From positions 1-64,000 of the IMG/VR virus record IMGVR_UViG_3300035070_002626: 64,000 nucleotides of DNA. One strand, 5' to 3'. Below, piece by piece: positions 56,462-64,000 of the stretch (position 1 is the first letter of the stretch; each line of letters starts with the position of its first letter). The notes below the pieces were generated by a model. The model saw only the letters and a program-made list of their open reading frames with translations, did no database searches and was not told the origin of the DNA. The position numbers and the translations under genes are program-made. The stretch comes from a virus.

Positions 56462-59121
56462 TATTCAAACTCAAATAAACTGTTAAATGTGTTGCTAGTG
56501 TCGGTGTCTTGCTTTAGATTCCAATCTAGCACACTAAGCAAATTATCAATTTTCTTATCAACAACAGCCGCTTCCATTTCAGCATCGTCAAACGGCAGCT
56601 CTTTGAACCAAGATGGGATGTGCAGCTCATCTGTTGGATACCCAATGCTAGTCCAATTAAGCGGATTTGCCTTTAGCTTACAAACAATAGTTTTCATACC
56701 GTCGATGATACTTTGTGAATAGTTGTCGCCATTCATTTTTTTCATCTGGTTCCAGTTCATTGCTGCTCTAACATGCCCGGGCATGTTTGCACGACCTAAA
56801 CGTTTTTCTTCTGCTGCGTACTTGGTTAAATTGTTAACACGTTTGGGCGCACCCTTTTCCCATGCAGGGCGTTCTTTAAAGTCATACTTAAAGCTCTTGA
56901 TCATCTCAACAATTTCAGTGCGCTCAGCACCCCCGAGTACGCTGGTTAACAATGTTAGCAAGAACTTTTGAATTACAACTGGCGTGTCGCTGCGTTTCAA
57001 GTCTAATCCCATTGCTTTGATTTTGCCTTGTTTGCCTTCTACATCAAGTCGCTTGCCTTCGTCATCATAGATGTTGATTGCATAACGTTTCTTTGTAATA
57101 AACAATCCACGATCAGCAACACTCTCACGACCGCCTTTGATAATTGCACCATTTTCTCGTGGCACATGAAATGCTTGTTCCATAAATCCTGGCCAGCTTT
57201 CATTTAGCTGATCACTAATAGCATCATAGAGCTGGATACAAGTTTCTTTGTTCCATTCCATTCTGCCGTCTTCGACGTCTTTCTTGATCACTGGCCAGGC
57301 GCTAAAGTATACACTGTCAGTATCACCATAGATAACACTTTGTCCAGTGTGATCGTATTTGCCTGTGATACATTCGTTTACAAAACTGTCCATATGATGT
57401 GCAATAGCCCTACCAGTTAGTGTAGTGCTTTGTCCAATACGTTTGTCAAAGAATCGACATCCAGGATTGAGAATAGCACCATACAAACTATTTAGATTAA
57501 TCTTCTTCACCAGCTGACGTTTATCTAAAAATTCACGCTCCTCGGGATCAGTTGATGCACGAAGTTTTGCTTGAATCTCCTGGCGTTCTCTATACCAACG
57601 TGCTAACAGCCCGGGCACAACGCCTTCTTTTTCATATGAAAAGATAGTACCGTTTGCACTTAATATCCAAGGTTGATTGCTGTCAAATATGATCTTCCAA
57701 ATCTCGGCTGCACTGTGCACACTTTCTTCGCCATTCTCCCAGTCGATTGTAATCTCGCTGCCGATCTCTTTGTTCATAACCGAAGTGTATTCCAACGATC
57801 CGAACAGTCCTTCCCATGCCATAGCAAAACTGCTTTTTTTGTCAATTTTGTTTTGGATATAGCGTTCAGTCATAGTTGGACGCAACTGCCCAATGATTGT
57901 TTCATTGCCCATGTTTAGTGCACGAATAGCACTAGGATACAAACTATTAATGTCAATGGCACCAATCCATTCGTGTATACCCTTCTTAGGATAAGCAACA
58001 TATGCACCTGCTGCCGCAGTATCCTCACTTGAGTCTCGTTCACGACGATTGGGAACAACCAAGCCTTGCTCGTGCGCTTCGTTGATAATTGCTTGCTCAG
58101 TAACAGCAACCGCACCCATTGTAGTTTGTAGTAGCACTGTGTTTGCGTGTGCTAGTTCGTTTGCAAGTGCAAGAAAGCGTAGTTTCTTATCCAACTTGTC
58201 CAACAGCAATGTATCCTGCCTGTTGTATTCGATAAAAGTTTTAAAGTTTTGGTTGTACAAGTGATCCAGTGTGCCTTCGTATGCAGTTTTACGTTCACCT
58301 AGCTCGTGTTCACCAATTGCATCCAAACTGTAGCTGTGACGCTCTTCGTATGTGTACTTTCGATACAATTGCATATAGTCCATGTGTACTCTGCCAATGA
58401 GATCAAACGTAACATTCTCTGCACCAAACCGTTCAAACATGCGTTTCTTAGGAAGTTGTCCCCACAAACAAAAACGTCTTGTGTCATCCTTGCTGAGTAT
58501 GCGATTTACTCGATTGACAGTGTACGGAATATCATAACCTTCGCTGTTCCATCCACTAAGCACATCTGCATCTTCAATAAGATCAAGAAACACCTTCAGC
58601 ATTTCTTCTTCTCGTTCAAACAACATAGTGTTTTCAAACTCGTTGCATATTTCCTGTGCGGTTTCCCAGCTCATGCCTTTTGGTGGAATAACCAGCGTAA
58701 CTAGTTGTTCCATCCATTGTAAGTACACAGAGATAGCAGTAATTGCATTAAACGGATCATTTGTTGGACTATAACCACGCTCTGGGTCAAAGTCAACTTC
58801 GATATCGAAAAATGCAGCTTGCAGTGTAGGCGCAGCTTGATCTTTGTAGTTCTCTTCAAAACAGCGAAACACTGGATTGATATCACTTTCAAAGATGTTT
58901 TTACCCGAATGCATGCGTAGTTCCTTGCGGAACTCTTTGTTGTTACGGGTACCTACTCTACTCACAGGACTGCCGTAAATGCTTTTGTGTTTACCTCGTG
59001 GATCCTCATAATAGAACACATAGTTAGCCGGATACTCTTTGTATATCCGTTGTCCCTCTACACGTTCTACCACATGAATGCGATCTTTTTCTCTGTCAAA
59101 CAGAGCGTCAACATAACTCAT
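56461..59121 (-). CDS. Family B DNA polymerase (T4 gp43-type)
   Basis: An 886-residue replicative polymerase. Exo I is AAFFDIEVDFDP (D106/E108), with further exonuclease motifs at LSGWNSEGYDIPY and YNRQDTLLLDKL. Motif A is GAIDINSLYPSAIRALNM (about 395); motif B is KKINLNSLYGAILNPG; motif C is IYGDTDSVYFS (about 605); KKRYAINIYDDEG completes the palm. The C-terminus ends NTFNSLFEFE, a PIP-like clamp-binding tail. All catalytic residues are present. It duplicates phage DNA with 3'-5' proofreading. Confidence 0.95.
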   Translation of the reverse strand: MSYVDALFDREKDRIHVVERVEGQRIYKEYPANYVFYYEDPRGKHKSIYGSPVSRVGTRNNKEFRKELRMHSGKNIFESDINPVFRCFEENYKDQAAPTLQAAFFDIEVDFDPERGYSPTNDPFNAITAISVYLQWMEQLVTLVIPPKGMSWETAQEICNEFENTMLFEREEEMLKVFLDLIEDADVLSGWNSEGYDIPYTVNRVNRILSKDDTRRFCLWGQLPKKRMFERFGAENVTFDLIGRVHMDYMQLYRKYTYEERHSYSLDAIGEHELGERKTAYEGTLDHLYNQNFKTFIEYNRQDTLLLDKLDKKLRFLALANELAHANTVLLQTTMGAVAVTEQAIINEAHEQGLVVPNRRERDSSEDTAAAGAYVAYPKKGIHEWIGAIDINSLYPSAIRALNMGNETIIGQLRPTMTERYIQNKIDKKSSFAMAWEGLFGSLEYTSVMNKEIGSEITIDWENGEESVHSAAEIWKIIFDSNQPWILSANGTIFSYEKEGVVPGLLARWYRERQEIQAKLRASTDPEEREFLDKRQLVKKINLNSLYGAILNPGCRFFDKRIGQSTTLTGRAIAHHMDSFVNECITGKYDHTGQSVIYGDTDSVYFSAWPVIKKDVEDGRMEWNKETCIQLYDAISDQLNESWPGFMEQAFHVPRENGAIIKGGRESVADRGLFITKKRYAINIYDDEGKRLDVEGKQGKIKAMGLDLKRSDTPVVIQKFLLTLLTSVLGGAERTEIVEMIKSFKYDFKERPAWEKGAPKRVNNLTKYAAEEKRLGRANMPGHVRAAMNWNQMKKMNGDNYSQSIIDGMKTIVCKLKANPLNWTSIGYPTDELHIPSWFKELPFDDAEMEAAVVDKKIDNLLSVLDWNLKQDTDTSNTFNSLFEFE

Positions 59122-59148
59122 GATGATTCCATTATACTATAAGTTAAG

Positions 59149-59400
59149 TTAAAGTGTGCGGCCTGCTGTTGTTAGGATTTCTTCAAGAAGTTCTTGATCT
59201 TCTTTTTCAGCAGCATAGCTGGCTTTGTGTGCAATGCGAATTGCTTTTTTCAAGACACTGGGCTTGATTTGCAGTTCCTCACCAATGGCTTTGATTGTGT
59301 CTGACAGTCCTGCATTGAGTGCTTCGACTTCACTCATAACTTGCATGCCTTCATTGATAATCTGTGTTAGTTTAGTTTTAGAATTGCTGTCAAAATTCAT
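59149..59400 (-). CDS. Small helical DNA-binding-like protein
   Basis: An 83-residue helical protein (TKLTQIINEGMQVMSEVEAL, LSDTIKAIGEELQIKPSVLK, RIAHKASYAAEKEDQELLEE). The two helices with LQIKPSVLKKAI recall phage DsbA-like late-transcription/dsDNA-binding proteins, but sequence support is weak. A consensus promoter lies at 59427-59455. It is directly upstream of the polymerase gene and may be an early regulator. Confidence 0.6.
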   Translation of the reverse strand: MNFDSNSKTKLTQIINEGMQVMSEVEALNAGLSDTIKAIGEELQIKPSVLKKAIRIAHKASYAAEKEDQELLEEILTTAGRTL

Positions 59401-59426
59401 AGTATGATCCTTATGTTTGTTTGTTT

Positions 59427-59455
59427 ATTGTAGTACAGTTGTTGCAGATTGTCAA
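59427..59455 (-). promoter_or_regulatory. Sigma70-type promoter before the polymerase operon
   Basis: TTGACA (59455-59450), 17-nt spacer, TACAAT (59432-59427), about 27 bp before ATG 59400. It probably also reads the DNA polymerase gene. The 59456-59611 spacer also holds an 8-bp bulged hairpin (about 59495-59522). Confidence 0.8.
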
Positions 59456-59611
59456 TAGAATAGTTTGCCTACTCGTAAATTAGATTATGGCACTTCAAAC
59501 ATTAAGGGTAGCGATATCTTAAATGTTCAGGGCAGGTCCCGCCAGCAGCCATTAGACATCGGTCCTAAGGCTACACAACTACTTATATAGGAGTTTTAAG
59601 GATGAATTATT

Positions 59612-60340
59612 TTAGTTAAGTTCCACACCAGTCATGTCTGCGGCCATGTCGCCCATTGCAAGACTAATTCTTCCATTGCGATTGTATAGAAAGAACTTCC
59701 CGTTTCCTTCATCAGGGCGCATTGTAATTTTACCAACCTTGGCTTTGCCAACAATGTTCTTAGCAACAACAGTAAATGTACGCTTGTTGTCTTTGCTAAT
59801 AGCTGAGTCATAACTAATTGTAAGTTTGTCGCCACGGTTAACACTATCCCACATGTCTTGTGACATAGCGCCTTCGTTGACGCCTTTCTTGTTAGCAAAG
59901 TCTTTCTTGGCAGATTTTGCTAAAGACTTGGCAAGATTTTTAGTCTTAATAATATTGCCAAATTGGTCTTTCTTTTCGCCTTTGTAATCTTGCCATCCAG
60001 AGTCGTACTCTACATCGCCTTCTGCTTCGCTAACGCCCTCTTTTTCCAGCATTTTCTTGCCGTAGTCCATCATCTTCATGATACTAGTACGACTAACGCC
60101 CGTTCTCTTTTCTAGTTCTTGAATGCTGCTAGCACCAAATGATGCACCGTAAGAAGTTAGTTCATTGCCCACTCGGCTAAGTGCAGTTGATAATGCATCG
60201 TCCTTGGTTGTTGCCGCTTTATCCATTAGCTTGCGACCAATGTTTGCAAGCTTTCTTTGTGCCGGGTTAATTTCAAACTTAGCCGGGATATCTGATTCAG
60301 AGACTGGTGTATTATCTTCAAATAAATCTAAAAAACGCAT
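59612..60340 (-). CDS. Phage protein with RFLDLFED head, unknown
   Basis: A 242-residue protein. It begins RFLDLFEDNTPVSE, a motif like the heads of two other small proteins here. Residues 30-95 are helical (KLANIGRKLMDKAATTKDDAL) with a SSIQELEKRTGVSRTSIMKM helix-turn-helix-like stretch. A Lys-rich linker precedes a beta C-terminal domain (KRTFTVVAKNIVGKAKVGKIT). It may be a transcription- or virion-associated protein. No family recognised. It overlaps nothing and is followed by the promoter-bearing spacer 59401-59611. Confidence 0.65.
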   Translation of the reverse strand: MRFLDLFEDNTPVSESDIPAKFEINPAQRKLANIGRKLMDKAATTKDDALSTALSRVGNELTSYGASFGASSIQELEKRTGVSRTSIMKMMDYGKKMLEKEGVSEAEGDVEYDSGWQDYKGEKKDQFGNIIKTKNLAKSLAKSAKKDFANKKGVNEGAMSQDMWDSVNRGDKLTISYDSAISKDNKRTFTVVAKNIVGKAKVGKITMRPDEGNGKFFLYNRNGRISLAMGDMAADMTGVELN

Positions 60341-60342
60341 TA

Positions 60343-61443
60343 TTATTCATCCATATAATCTAAATTGTGTGGCGTAGTCTTTTGTATAAAGGACTCGCAT
60401 GCTTGTACGGCATCCGCAAGTTTACCGAATGAACTTTTAGATTCTTTTCCGTTAATCTTTACTCTATATCCGTCATCTTCGTTGCCGAAGATTTTGAGTG
60501 ATTTACCGTTAGCAGCTTTATAGCTCTTAACTGGTTCTTTGATTACTTCTTGTACTGCACTTGTGTCAACATCTCTAAGGTAGTCCATAATACTACGCTT
60601 TTTGCTAACTTGATCTTCTTTGGTCATTTTTGATAATTGTGTAGGATCAACTGACCCCTCAGGGGCAACTGGGCCTTTATATCCACTGTTGCCTCCCCCG
60701 GCAACTTGGCTAGTACCCGGGCTTACACCGTCCCATGACTCTTCGTCGCCTGGGTTGGAACCTTCTTTCATATCACTGTAATCGTTATCCAATGCTTGAA
60801 AATCATCATAGCTAATGTACATATCAGTGTCCGGATCGTAGTACATGCCTTCTTTTGGATCGTAATAAACAACTTTGCCACTCAGTGTAGTGAATGGACC
60901 TTCAAGTCCTTTACGTGCTTGATACTTGTCATCCATTGGAGGCATAACTTTATAGCCTTCGTCCAATTCGTTTTTCATGTAATCACGAGCTGTGTCAAGA
61001 TAGTCGAGTGCTTTGGTAATCTTTGCTTGTACCCATTCAGGCAAGTTGTCACCATCGGACAAGATACTTTCGAGCTCTAGTGCAGCATCCGCAGCTCTAT
61101 TAAGATCGCCTTTGGCCATATCGCCTTCTTGATCGTATTCACCTACATCTTCAGGATCGATATTTTCGCCAACAAAGTAATCGCCATAAACATTCTTTTC
61201 TTCGTCGCTGCCCAGTACTGGACTTTGATTTGGCATGTCGTACTCTGCTGGTAGAGCTTTGGCACTTTCAAAAGGTGTCTCACGATACATATTCTCAAGG
61301 ATTGCACTCATGTCGTTTGCTGCCAAACCTTCTTCAAGATGATGTGGCTTAGACGAAGAAACACTTTCTCCGCTTTCTAGCTGATTCATCTTGGCGACTA
61401 GGTCTGCAAAACTTGAAACTTCTTTTGGGTCTACATTACTCAT
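60343..61443 (-). CDS. Large acidic phage protein, unknown
   Basis: A 366-residue, very acidic, low-complexity protein. The head (NVDPKEVSSFADLVAKMNQLE) is helical. Tracts such as GENIDPEDVGEYDQEGDMA, and repeated YYDPKEGMYYDPDTDMYIS (a Tyr/Asp-rich pseudo-repeat), follow. The last 60 residues (AANGKSLKIFGNEDDGYRVKINGK) form a small beta domain. It could be a scaffold or capsid-core protein by composition, but nothing proves it. It overlaps the Dps-like gene by one base. Confidence 0.6.
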   Translation of the reverse strand: MSNVDPKEVSSFADLVAKMNQLESGESVSSSKPHHLEEGLAANDMSAILENMYRETPFESAKALPAEYDMPNQSPVLGSDEEKNVYGDYFVGENIDPEDVGEYDQEGDMAKGDLNRAADAALELESILSDGDNLPEWVQAKITKALDYLDTARDYMKNELDEGYKVMPPMDDKYQARKGLEGPFTTLSGKVVYYDPKEGMYYDPDTDMYISYDDFQALDNDYSDMKEGSNPGDEESWDGVSPGTSQVAGGGNSGYKGPVAPEGSVDPTQLSKMTKEDQVSKKRSIMDYLRDVDTSAVQEVIKEPVKSYKAANGKSLKIFGNEDDGYRVKINGKESKSSFGKLADAVQACESFIQKTTPHNLDYMDE

Positions 61444-61886
61444 TATGCTCTACTTCCTTTGAGAAAACTGCGTAACATCCATCCGTGTTTGTTATGTGCA
61501 TCTAGCCTTTCAGCAATAAAGTTAGCAATGCCTTCGTTGTTTTCATCCACGGCTGATTTGAAAGTTTGTGTTAGTATTTGCAACATTGCATTGTTGTCGT
61601 CGGCTAATTCTTGTATCATTAGCATAGCCCGTGGAATTTTTGTCTGGCCACTGATAACACTAAGCTCTCCAAATCTTTCAAATGATCCCGGAGTGTATAC
61701 GTCGAGGGTTCTAATATATTCAGCTGTCTGATCAATTGTGTTTTCGTACACTTCGCTGTACAAGTCTCCAAAGAACTGATGGTACTGTGCAAAGTCTGGA
61801 CCTTCAACATTCCAGTGAAAGTTCTGTGCTTTAATTACAAATGCGTATTCTGTTGCCAATAGCGTTTTTAGATCATCTGCTAACAT
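61443..61886 (-). CDS. Dps/ferritin-like protein
   Basis: A 147-residue four-helix protein of the Dps family. IKAQNFHWNVEGPDFAQYHQFF (about 18-39) has the ferroxidase His and Asp positions, EVYENTIDQTAEYIRTLD supplies the Glu pair, and the final helix ends GWMLRSFLKG. Dps dodecamers bind iron and protect DNA from oxidants. It lacks a long Lys-rich N-terminal tail, so DNA binding may be weak. It may protect phage DNA or manage iron for the Fe/2OG enzymes here (inference). ATAAATAC, like a late promoter, lies 30 bp upstream. Confidence 0.85.
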   Translation of the reverse strand: MLADDLKTLLATEYAFVIKAQNFHWNVEGPDFAQYHQFFGDLYSEVYENTIDQTAEYIRTLDVYTPGSFERFGELSVISGQTKIPRAMLMIQELADDNNAMLQILTQTFKSAVDENNEGIANFIAERLDAHNKHGWMLRSFLKGSRA

Positions 61887-61945
61887 TATGTTTCCTGTTT
61901 GGTTATTATAAGAGTATTTATCTTGTGCTTGTATTTATTAAATGA

Positions 61946-62110
61946 TTATCCAAAAAGTGCTATTAACAATACAATAAGTATGAACCATCCTGTTATCCCA
62001 ATGCCATTGTTGCCGACAAGCCCTTTGCGTTTAGCACAGTTATAACAGTATCTATACTTTGAATTAGTTCGATTACTGCAAAAAAACGCAGCACAAGTTT
62101 TTTGACTCAT
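61946..62110 (-). CDS. Cys-knuckle protein with C-terminal membrane helix
   Basis: A 54-residue frame. Cys residues at CAAFFCSN and CYNC (residues 6, 11, 22, 25) look like a zinc knuckle; the C-terminus GWFILIVLLIALFG is a single membrane-spanning helix. ATG 62110 has GGAG 10-14 nt upstream (AGGAGTTTTTAATG). It may anchor a zinc module to the membrane. No family recognised. Confidence 0.58.
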   Translation of the reverse strand: MSQKTCAAFFCSNRTNSKYRYCYNCAKRKGLVGNNGIGITGWFILIVLLIALFG

Positions 62111-62124
62111 TAAAAACTCCTATT

Positions 62125-63159
62125 TTATAATCCGGCAAACCATGTATCAGAAAAGTCTCTAACTTTAGCAAGTTCGATTTGTGCTGGTTCGTATTCAGGG
62201 TGCACAGGACTAAACACATGATGGAAGTTGTATTCCTCAAGCGACCAAGAGCCCCACATTTGCAATTTAGAATATTCCACTATGTCTACATCAAATTCCT
62301 TGCAAAAATAGTAAAATGGTTCTATTTCTTGATAATTTTGCTGTTGTAAAATCATCCTGGTATGTAATTTAAAACCTAATTCATGTTTCTTGTTTTGTAA
62401 AAAATGCATTGCTTGTAGTAACTTTGGCCATTTCCCACCGCGGCGTATTTTTTCGTATGTGTCGGCTTGTGATGCATCAATACTTACAGTTATTTTGTTA
62501 ATGTTATTAACTTTGTTTCCGAATCGATGCCAGTTTTGTTCGCACAGCAACCCATTTGTACCAAAGTCAAATTCTACATTGGGAAATTTATCAATATCAA
62601 TTGAGTTTACAAAATCCATTAACATAGGACTAGCAAACACTTCACCTGCCCCGCCAAGTTCTATTTTTATTTTTTTATCTGTTGCGTCAGCAAACAAGTT
62701 GTTAGAAAGAGTTTCGCCTAGCTTGCGCTGTTCTTCTTGTTTTGATAATGGAGTTTTTATAATATGACGTCGGCAGCTAGGACAACTTAGATTACAAGTT
62801 TGGTCCCCATTGAAACTAATATGATGAGGCATTTCAAATTTTGATGGATCGTCGAATAGTTCTCTTATGTTCGGCGGCACTGACTTGATCTTGTTTAGCC
62901 CGTTGTTAGCAATTACAGCACACCAATCTGCATCACAATAAACATAAGATCCATCAATGATACTTTGTCTAATTTTTTGTGCCAGTTCAGACGACAACAA
63001 TTCCTTTAGTGTGTTTTCTTTTAAATTTCCAATGGTAGTTGGCATCCATCGGTTACATCCACACATTCGAACATCGCCCTCTAGGGTAACCTCGATCATA
63101 ACAAATGGTGACAAACAGTACTTCCCTTGGTACTGTTTAGCCGGAAACATTTCAATCAT
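62125..63159 (-). CDS. Radical SAM protein with N-terminal SPASM/twitch-like domain
   Basis: A ~344-residue radical SAM protein. The Cys-rich N-terminus (YCLSPFVMIEVTLEGDVRMCGC, later SYVYCDADWCAV) resembles a SPASM/twitch auxiliary-cluster domain placed before the core. NGDQTCNLSCPSCRRHIIKT is the CxxxCxxC motif (about residue 126), with ELGGAGEVFAS, and ITVSIDASQADTYEKIRRGGKW. Start ATG 63159 is chosen to limit the overlap with the small gene downstream of 63319; ATG 63186 is possible. Likely modifies a peptide or complex molecule. Substrate unknown. Confidence 0.8.
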   Translation of the reverse strand: MIEMFPAKQYQGKYCLSPFVMIEVTLEGDVRMCGCNRWMPTTIGNLKENTLKELLSSELAQKIRQSIIDGSYVYCDADWCAVIANNGLNKIKSVPPNIRELFDDPSKFEMPHHISFNGDQTCNLSCPSCRRHIIKTPLSKQEEQRKLGETLSNNLFADATDKKIKIELGGAGEVFASPMLMDFVNSIDIDKFPNVEFDFGTNGLLCEQNWHRFGNKVNNINKITVSIDASQADTYEKIRRGGKWPKLLQAMHFLQNKKHELGFKLHTRMILQQQNYQEIEPFYYFCKEFDVDIVEYSKLQMWGSWSLEEYNFHHVFSPVHPEYEPAQIELAKVRDFSDTWFAGL

Positions 63160-63319
63160 ACTTAACAGCCCGTACTGTGTTGGCATATTTTCGTTTAATC
63201 TTTTTCACAGTGGGCTTGCTGCGAGAAATAACTGAACCTAATGGTGCCGAAACTGTGGCAATACTACCACTTGCTGTTCCGCCTGTACTTACATCTTCTA
63301 GTAACTCTCGAATCTTCAT
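63152..63319 (-). CDS. Small basic protein with KIRELLEDV head, unknown
   Basis: A 55-residue frame (KIRELLEDVSTGGTASGSIA, then a basic tail VKKIKRKYANTVRAVKYD). ATG 63319 overlaps the upstream gene's stop by 4 bp (ATGA). Its acidic N-terminal pattern resembles RFLDLFED (60340) and KMFEVINED (63952). The short Ser/Gly/Ala linker looks disordered. No family recognised. Confidence 0.58.
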   Translation of the reverse strand: MKIRELLEDVSTGGTASGSIATVSAPLGSVISRSKPTVKKIKRKYANTVRAVKYD

Positions 63320-63603
63320 GATGCTAATATCTCAAATGTTTCATTATCTATTATAGATACCAGTCCTTCGGTGCACTTTAATCCACGTATTTTAAATTTG
63401 CCTTTGTCAAGTTTTTTTATGCGTATCTTGTAAATACCAGCAGGGGCATCAAGTTGCAACATCTCTGTTAAGTATTGCGGCCCACTCCATATATAATTGC
63501 GCTCGGTAAACATCTCGTCATTGACATATACTCTATATGCAGGCGGATTGGTTTGCCAATCACAATATAAATCAAATTCAATTTTAGTAAAATCTGTTGT
63601 CAT
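63316..63603 (-). CDS. Beta-sandwich-like protein (family member 4)
   Basis: A 95-residue beta protein: TKIEFDLYCDWQTNPPAYRVYV, MFTERNYIWSG, EMLQLDAPAGIYKIRIKKLD, FKIRGLKCTEG. The order and the N-terminal EFDL-x-P-x-x-x-V strand pattern match the N-terminal half of members at 28449, 30572 and 33488. ATG 63603 follows the preceding TAA by one base. The upstream extension to 63756 is rejected as it lies in another gene. Possibly a small binding domain. Confidence 0.58.
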   Translation of the reverse strand: MTTDFTKIEFDLYCDWQTNPPAYRVYVNDEMFTERNYIWSGPQYLTEMLQLDAPAGIYKIRIKKLDKGKFKIRGLKCTEGLVSIIDNETFEILAS

Positions 63604-63604
63604 A

Positions 63605-63952
63605 TTAGTAACGTGATTTTCTAGGGTATTTGTCTGCAAGTTTATCACGTTTGAGATTGGCAGAACTAAATGGATCATCCCAAGACGGAGGAAAAAAAGT
63701 ATCAACAAAATTATCAAATACATCTTGTGCACTTGCTGGTCTAGTCCGAGTATCAAATTGTTTGATAAGCAATCCAGCTGCTTTGCCTACACCTGCTTGT
63801 CCCTCACGAGACAGTTTTGCAGCTTGGGCAATAACTTCATCAGATACTTCGCCTTGTGGATCAATCTTTTTAAGATCTTTAATAGCTCTTGCAATAGCAG
63901 GCATTATATCTTCGGGGCCTCGATCTTCGTTGATTACTTCAAACATTTTCAT
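63605..63952 (-). CDS. Conserved phage protein with KMFEVINED head, unknown
   Basis: A 115-residue protein (KMFEVINEDRGPEDIMPAIARA, QAAKLSREGQAGVGKAAGLL, SAQDVFDNFVDTFFPPSWDD), helical and ending with a basic tail DKLADKYPRKSRY. The head resembles two other small proteins here (59612, 63152). It starts at ATG 63952, with AAAGGAATACAGT upstream. No family recognised. The window ends 48 bases beyond; I see no further gene start there. Confidence 0.6.
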   Translation of the reverse strand: MKMFEVINEDRGPEDIMPAIARAIKDLKKIDPQGEVSDEVIAQAAKLSREGQAGVGKAAGLLIKQFDTRTRPASAQDVFDNFVDTFFPPSWDDPFSSANLKRDKLADKYPRKSRY

Positions 63953-64000
63953 ACTGTATTCCTTTATCTGCCTTGTGCGTAACTGTAACAGCCTTCGGTA

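Noticed and set aside
56489-58704. Several plus-strand frames across the DNA polymerase gene
   Set aside because: Shadows of a long conserved minus-strand gene; no starts or motifs.
59456-59611. GC-richer patch (GGGCAGGTCCCGCC) as a possible RNA gene
   Set aside because: No stable long hairpin or known family could be recognised; only a bulged 8-bp stem at about 59495-59522.

Overview
The window looks like part of a large T4-like tailed-phage genome from a marine setting. Replication genes of T4 type are present: a family B DNA polymerase (56461-59121), a gp45-type sliding clamp (54762-55493) and an RNase H/5'-3' exonuclease (38304-39305). They sit among tightly packed genes with 1-20 bp ATGA/GTGA-type overlaps, seven tRNAs and many auxiliary metabolic genes. 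The permuted, two-piece tmRNA at 24198-24521 has an alphaproteobacteria-style tag (A-N-x-N...A-A), so I infer an alphaproteobacterial host such as SAR11 or a relative. Host and phage lineage are inferences; no virion structural gene was recognised with confidence.

Layout. 1-3577 (+ strand) carries KDO synthesis (kdsA end, kdsB), a NodU-type carbamoyltransferase, an FkbM methyltransferase and a MIP18/DUF59 protein. 3574-13686 is mostly minus: an amidinotransferase, two members of a repeated TEK-motif (glycosyltransferase-like) family, a sugar-modification trio (Gfo/Idh/MocA oxidoreductase, DegT aminotransferase, SDR epimerase), thyX and small conserved proteins. 13676-19571 holds a HEVLH/VWA protein and its MoxR-type ATPase, a third TEK protein, an Smr protein and an SGNH-like protein. 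19651-24703 has a radical SAM protein, tRNA-Glu/Ser/Asn, a secreted Cys-rich protein, an RNA polymerase omega homologue, an outer-membrane beta-barrel protein and the tmRNA. 24700-35849 is an accessory belt in which tRNAs (tRNA-like, Leu, Arg, Gly, Thr) separate cassettes of modification enzymes: 2OG oxygenase, APS-kinase-like, Asp/Asn-hydroxylase-like, amidinotransferase 2, eukaryotic-type phosphomannomutase, carbamoyltransferase 2 and B12 radical SAM. Each of the last three cassettes also carries a small beta-sandwich-like protein. 35936-51539 mixes nucleotide and cofactor metabolism (NadE, QueE, QueD, FolE, PRTase), ClpP, HIT, methyl- and glycosyltransferases and GalE. 51620-63952 holds a second PTPS-like protein, a DpdA-like DNA transglycosylase, clamp, polymerase, Dps and a run of small proteins.

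How it works together. FolE, QueD, QueE and the DpdA-like enzyme make a nearly complete route for putting a 7-deazaguanine base into phage DNA (QueC is not seen here). KDO, sugar-nucleotide, carbamoyl, amidino, methyl and glycosyl transferases point to extensive remodelling of a surface glycan or of virion proteins. tmRNA plus ClpP, omega, tRNAs and a porin-like protein suggest intervention in host translation quality control, transcription and envelope function. At least 16 minus-strand promoters match the sigma70 consensus (TTGACA-N16-18-TATACT type), so much of this region is probably read by host RNA polymerase.
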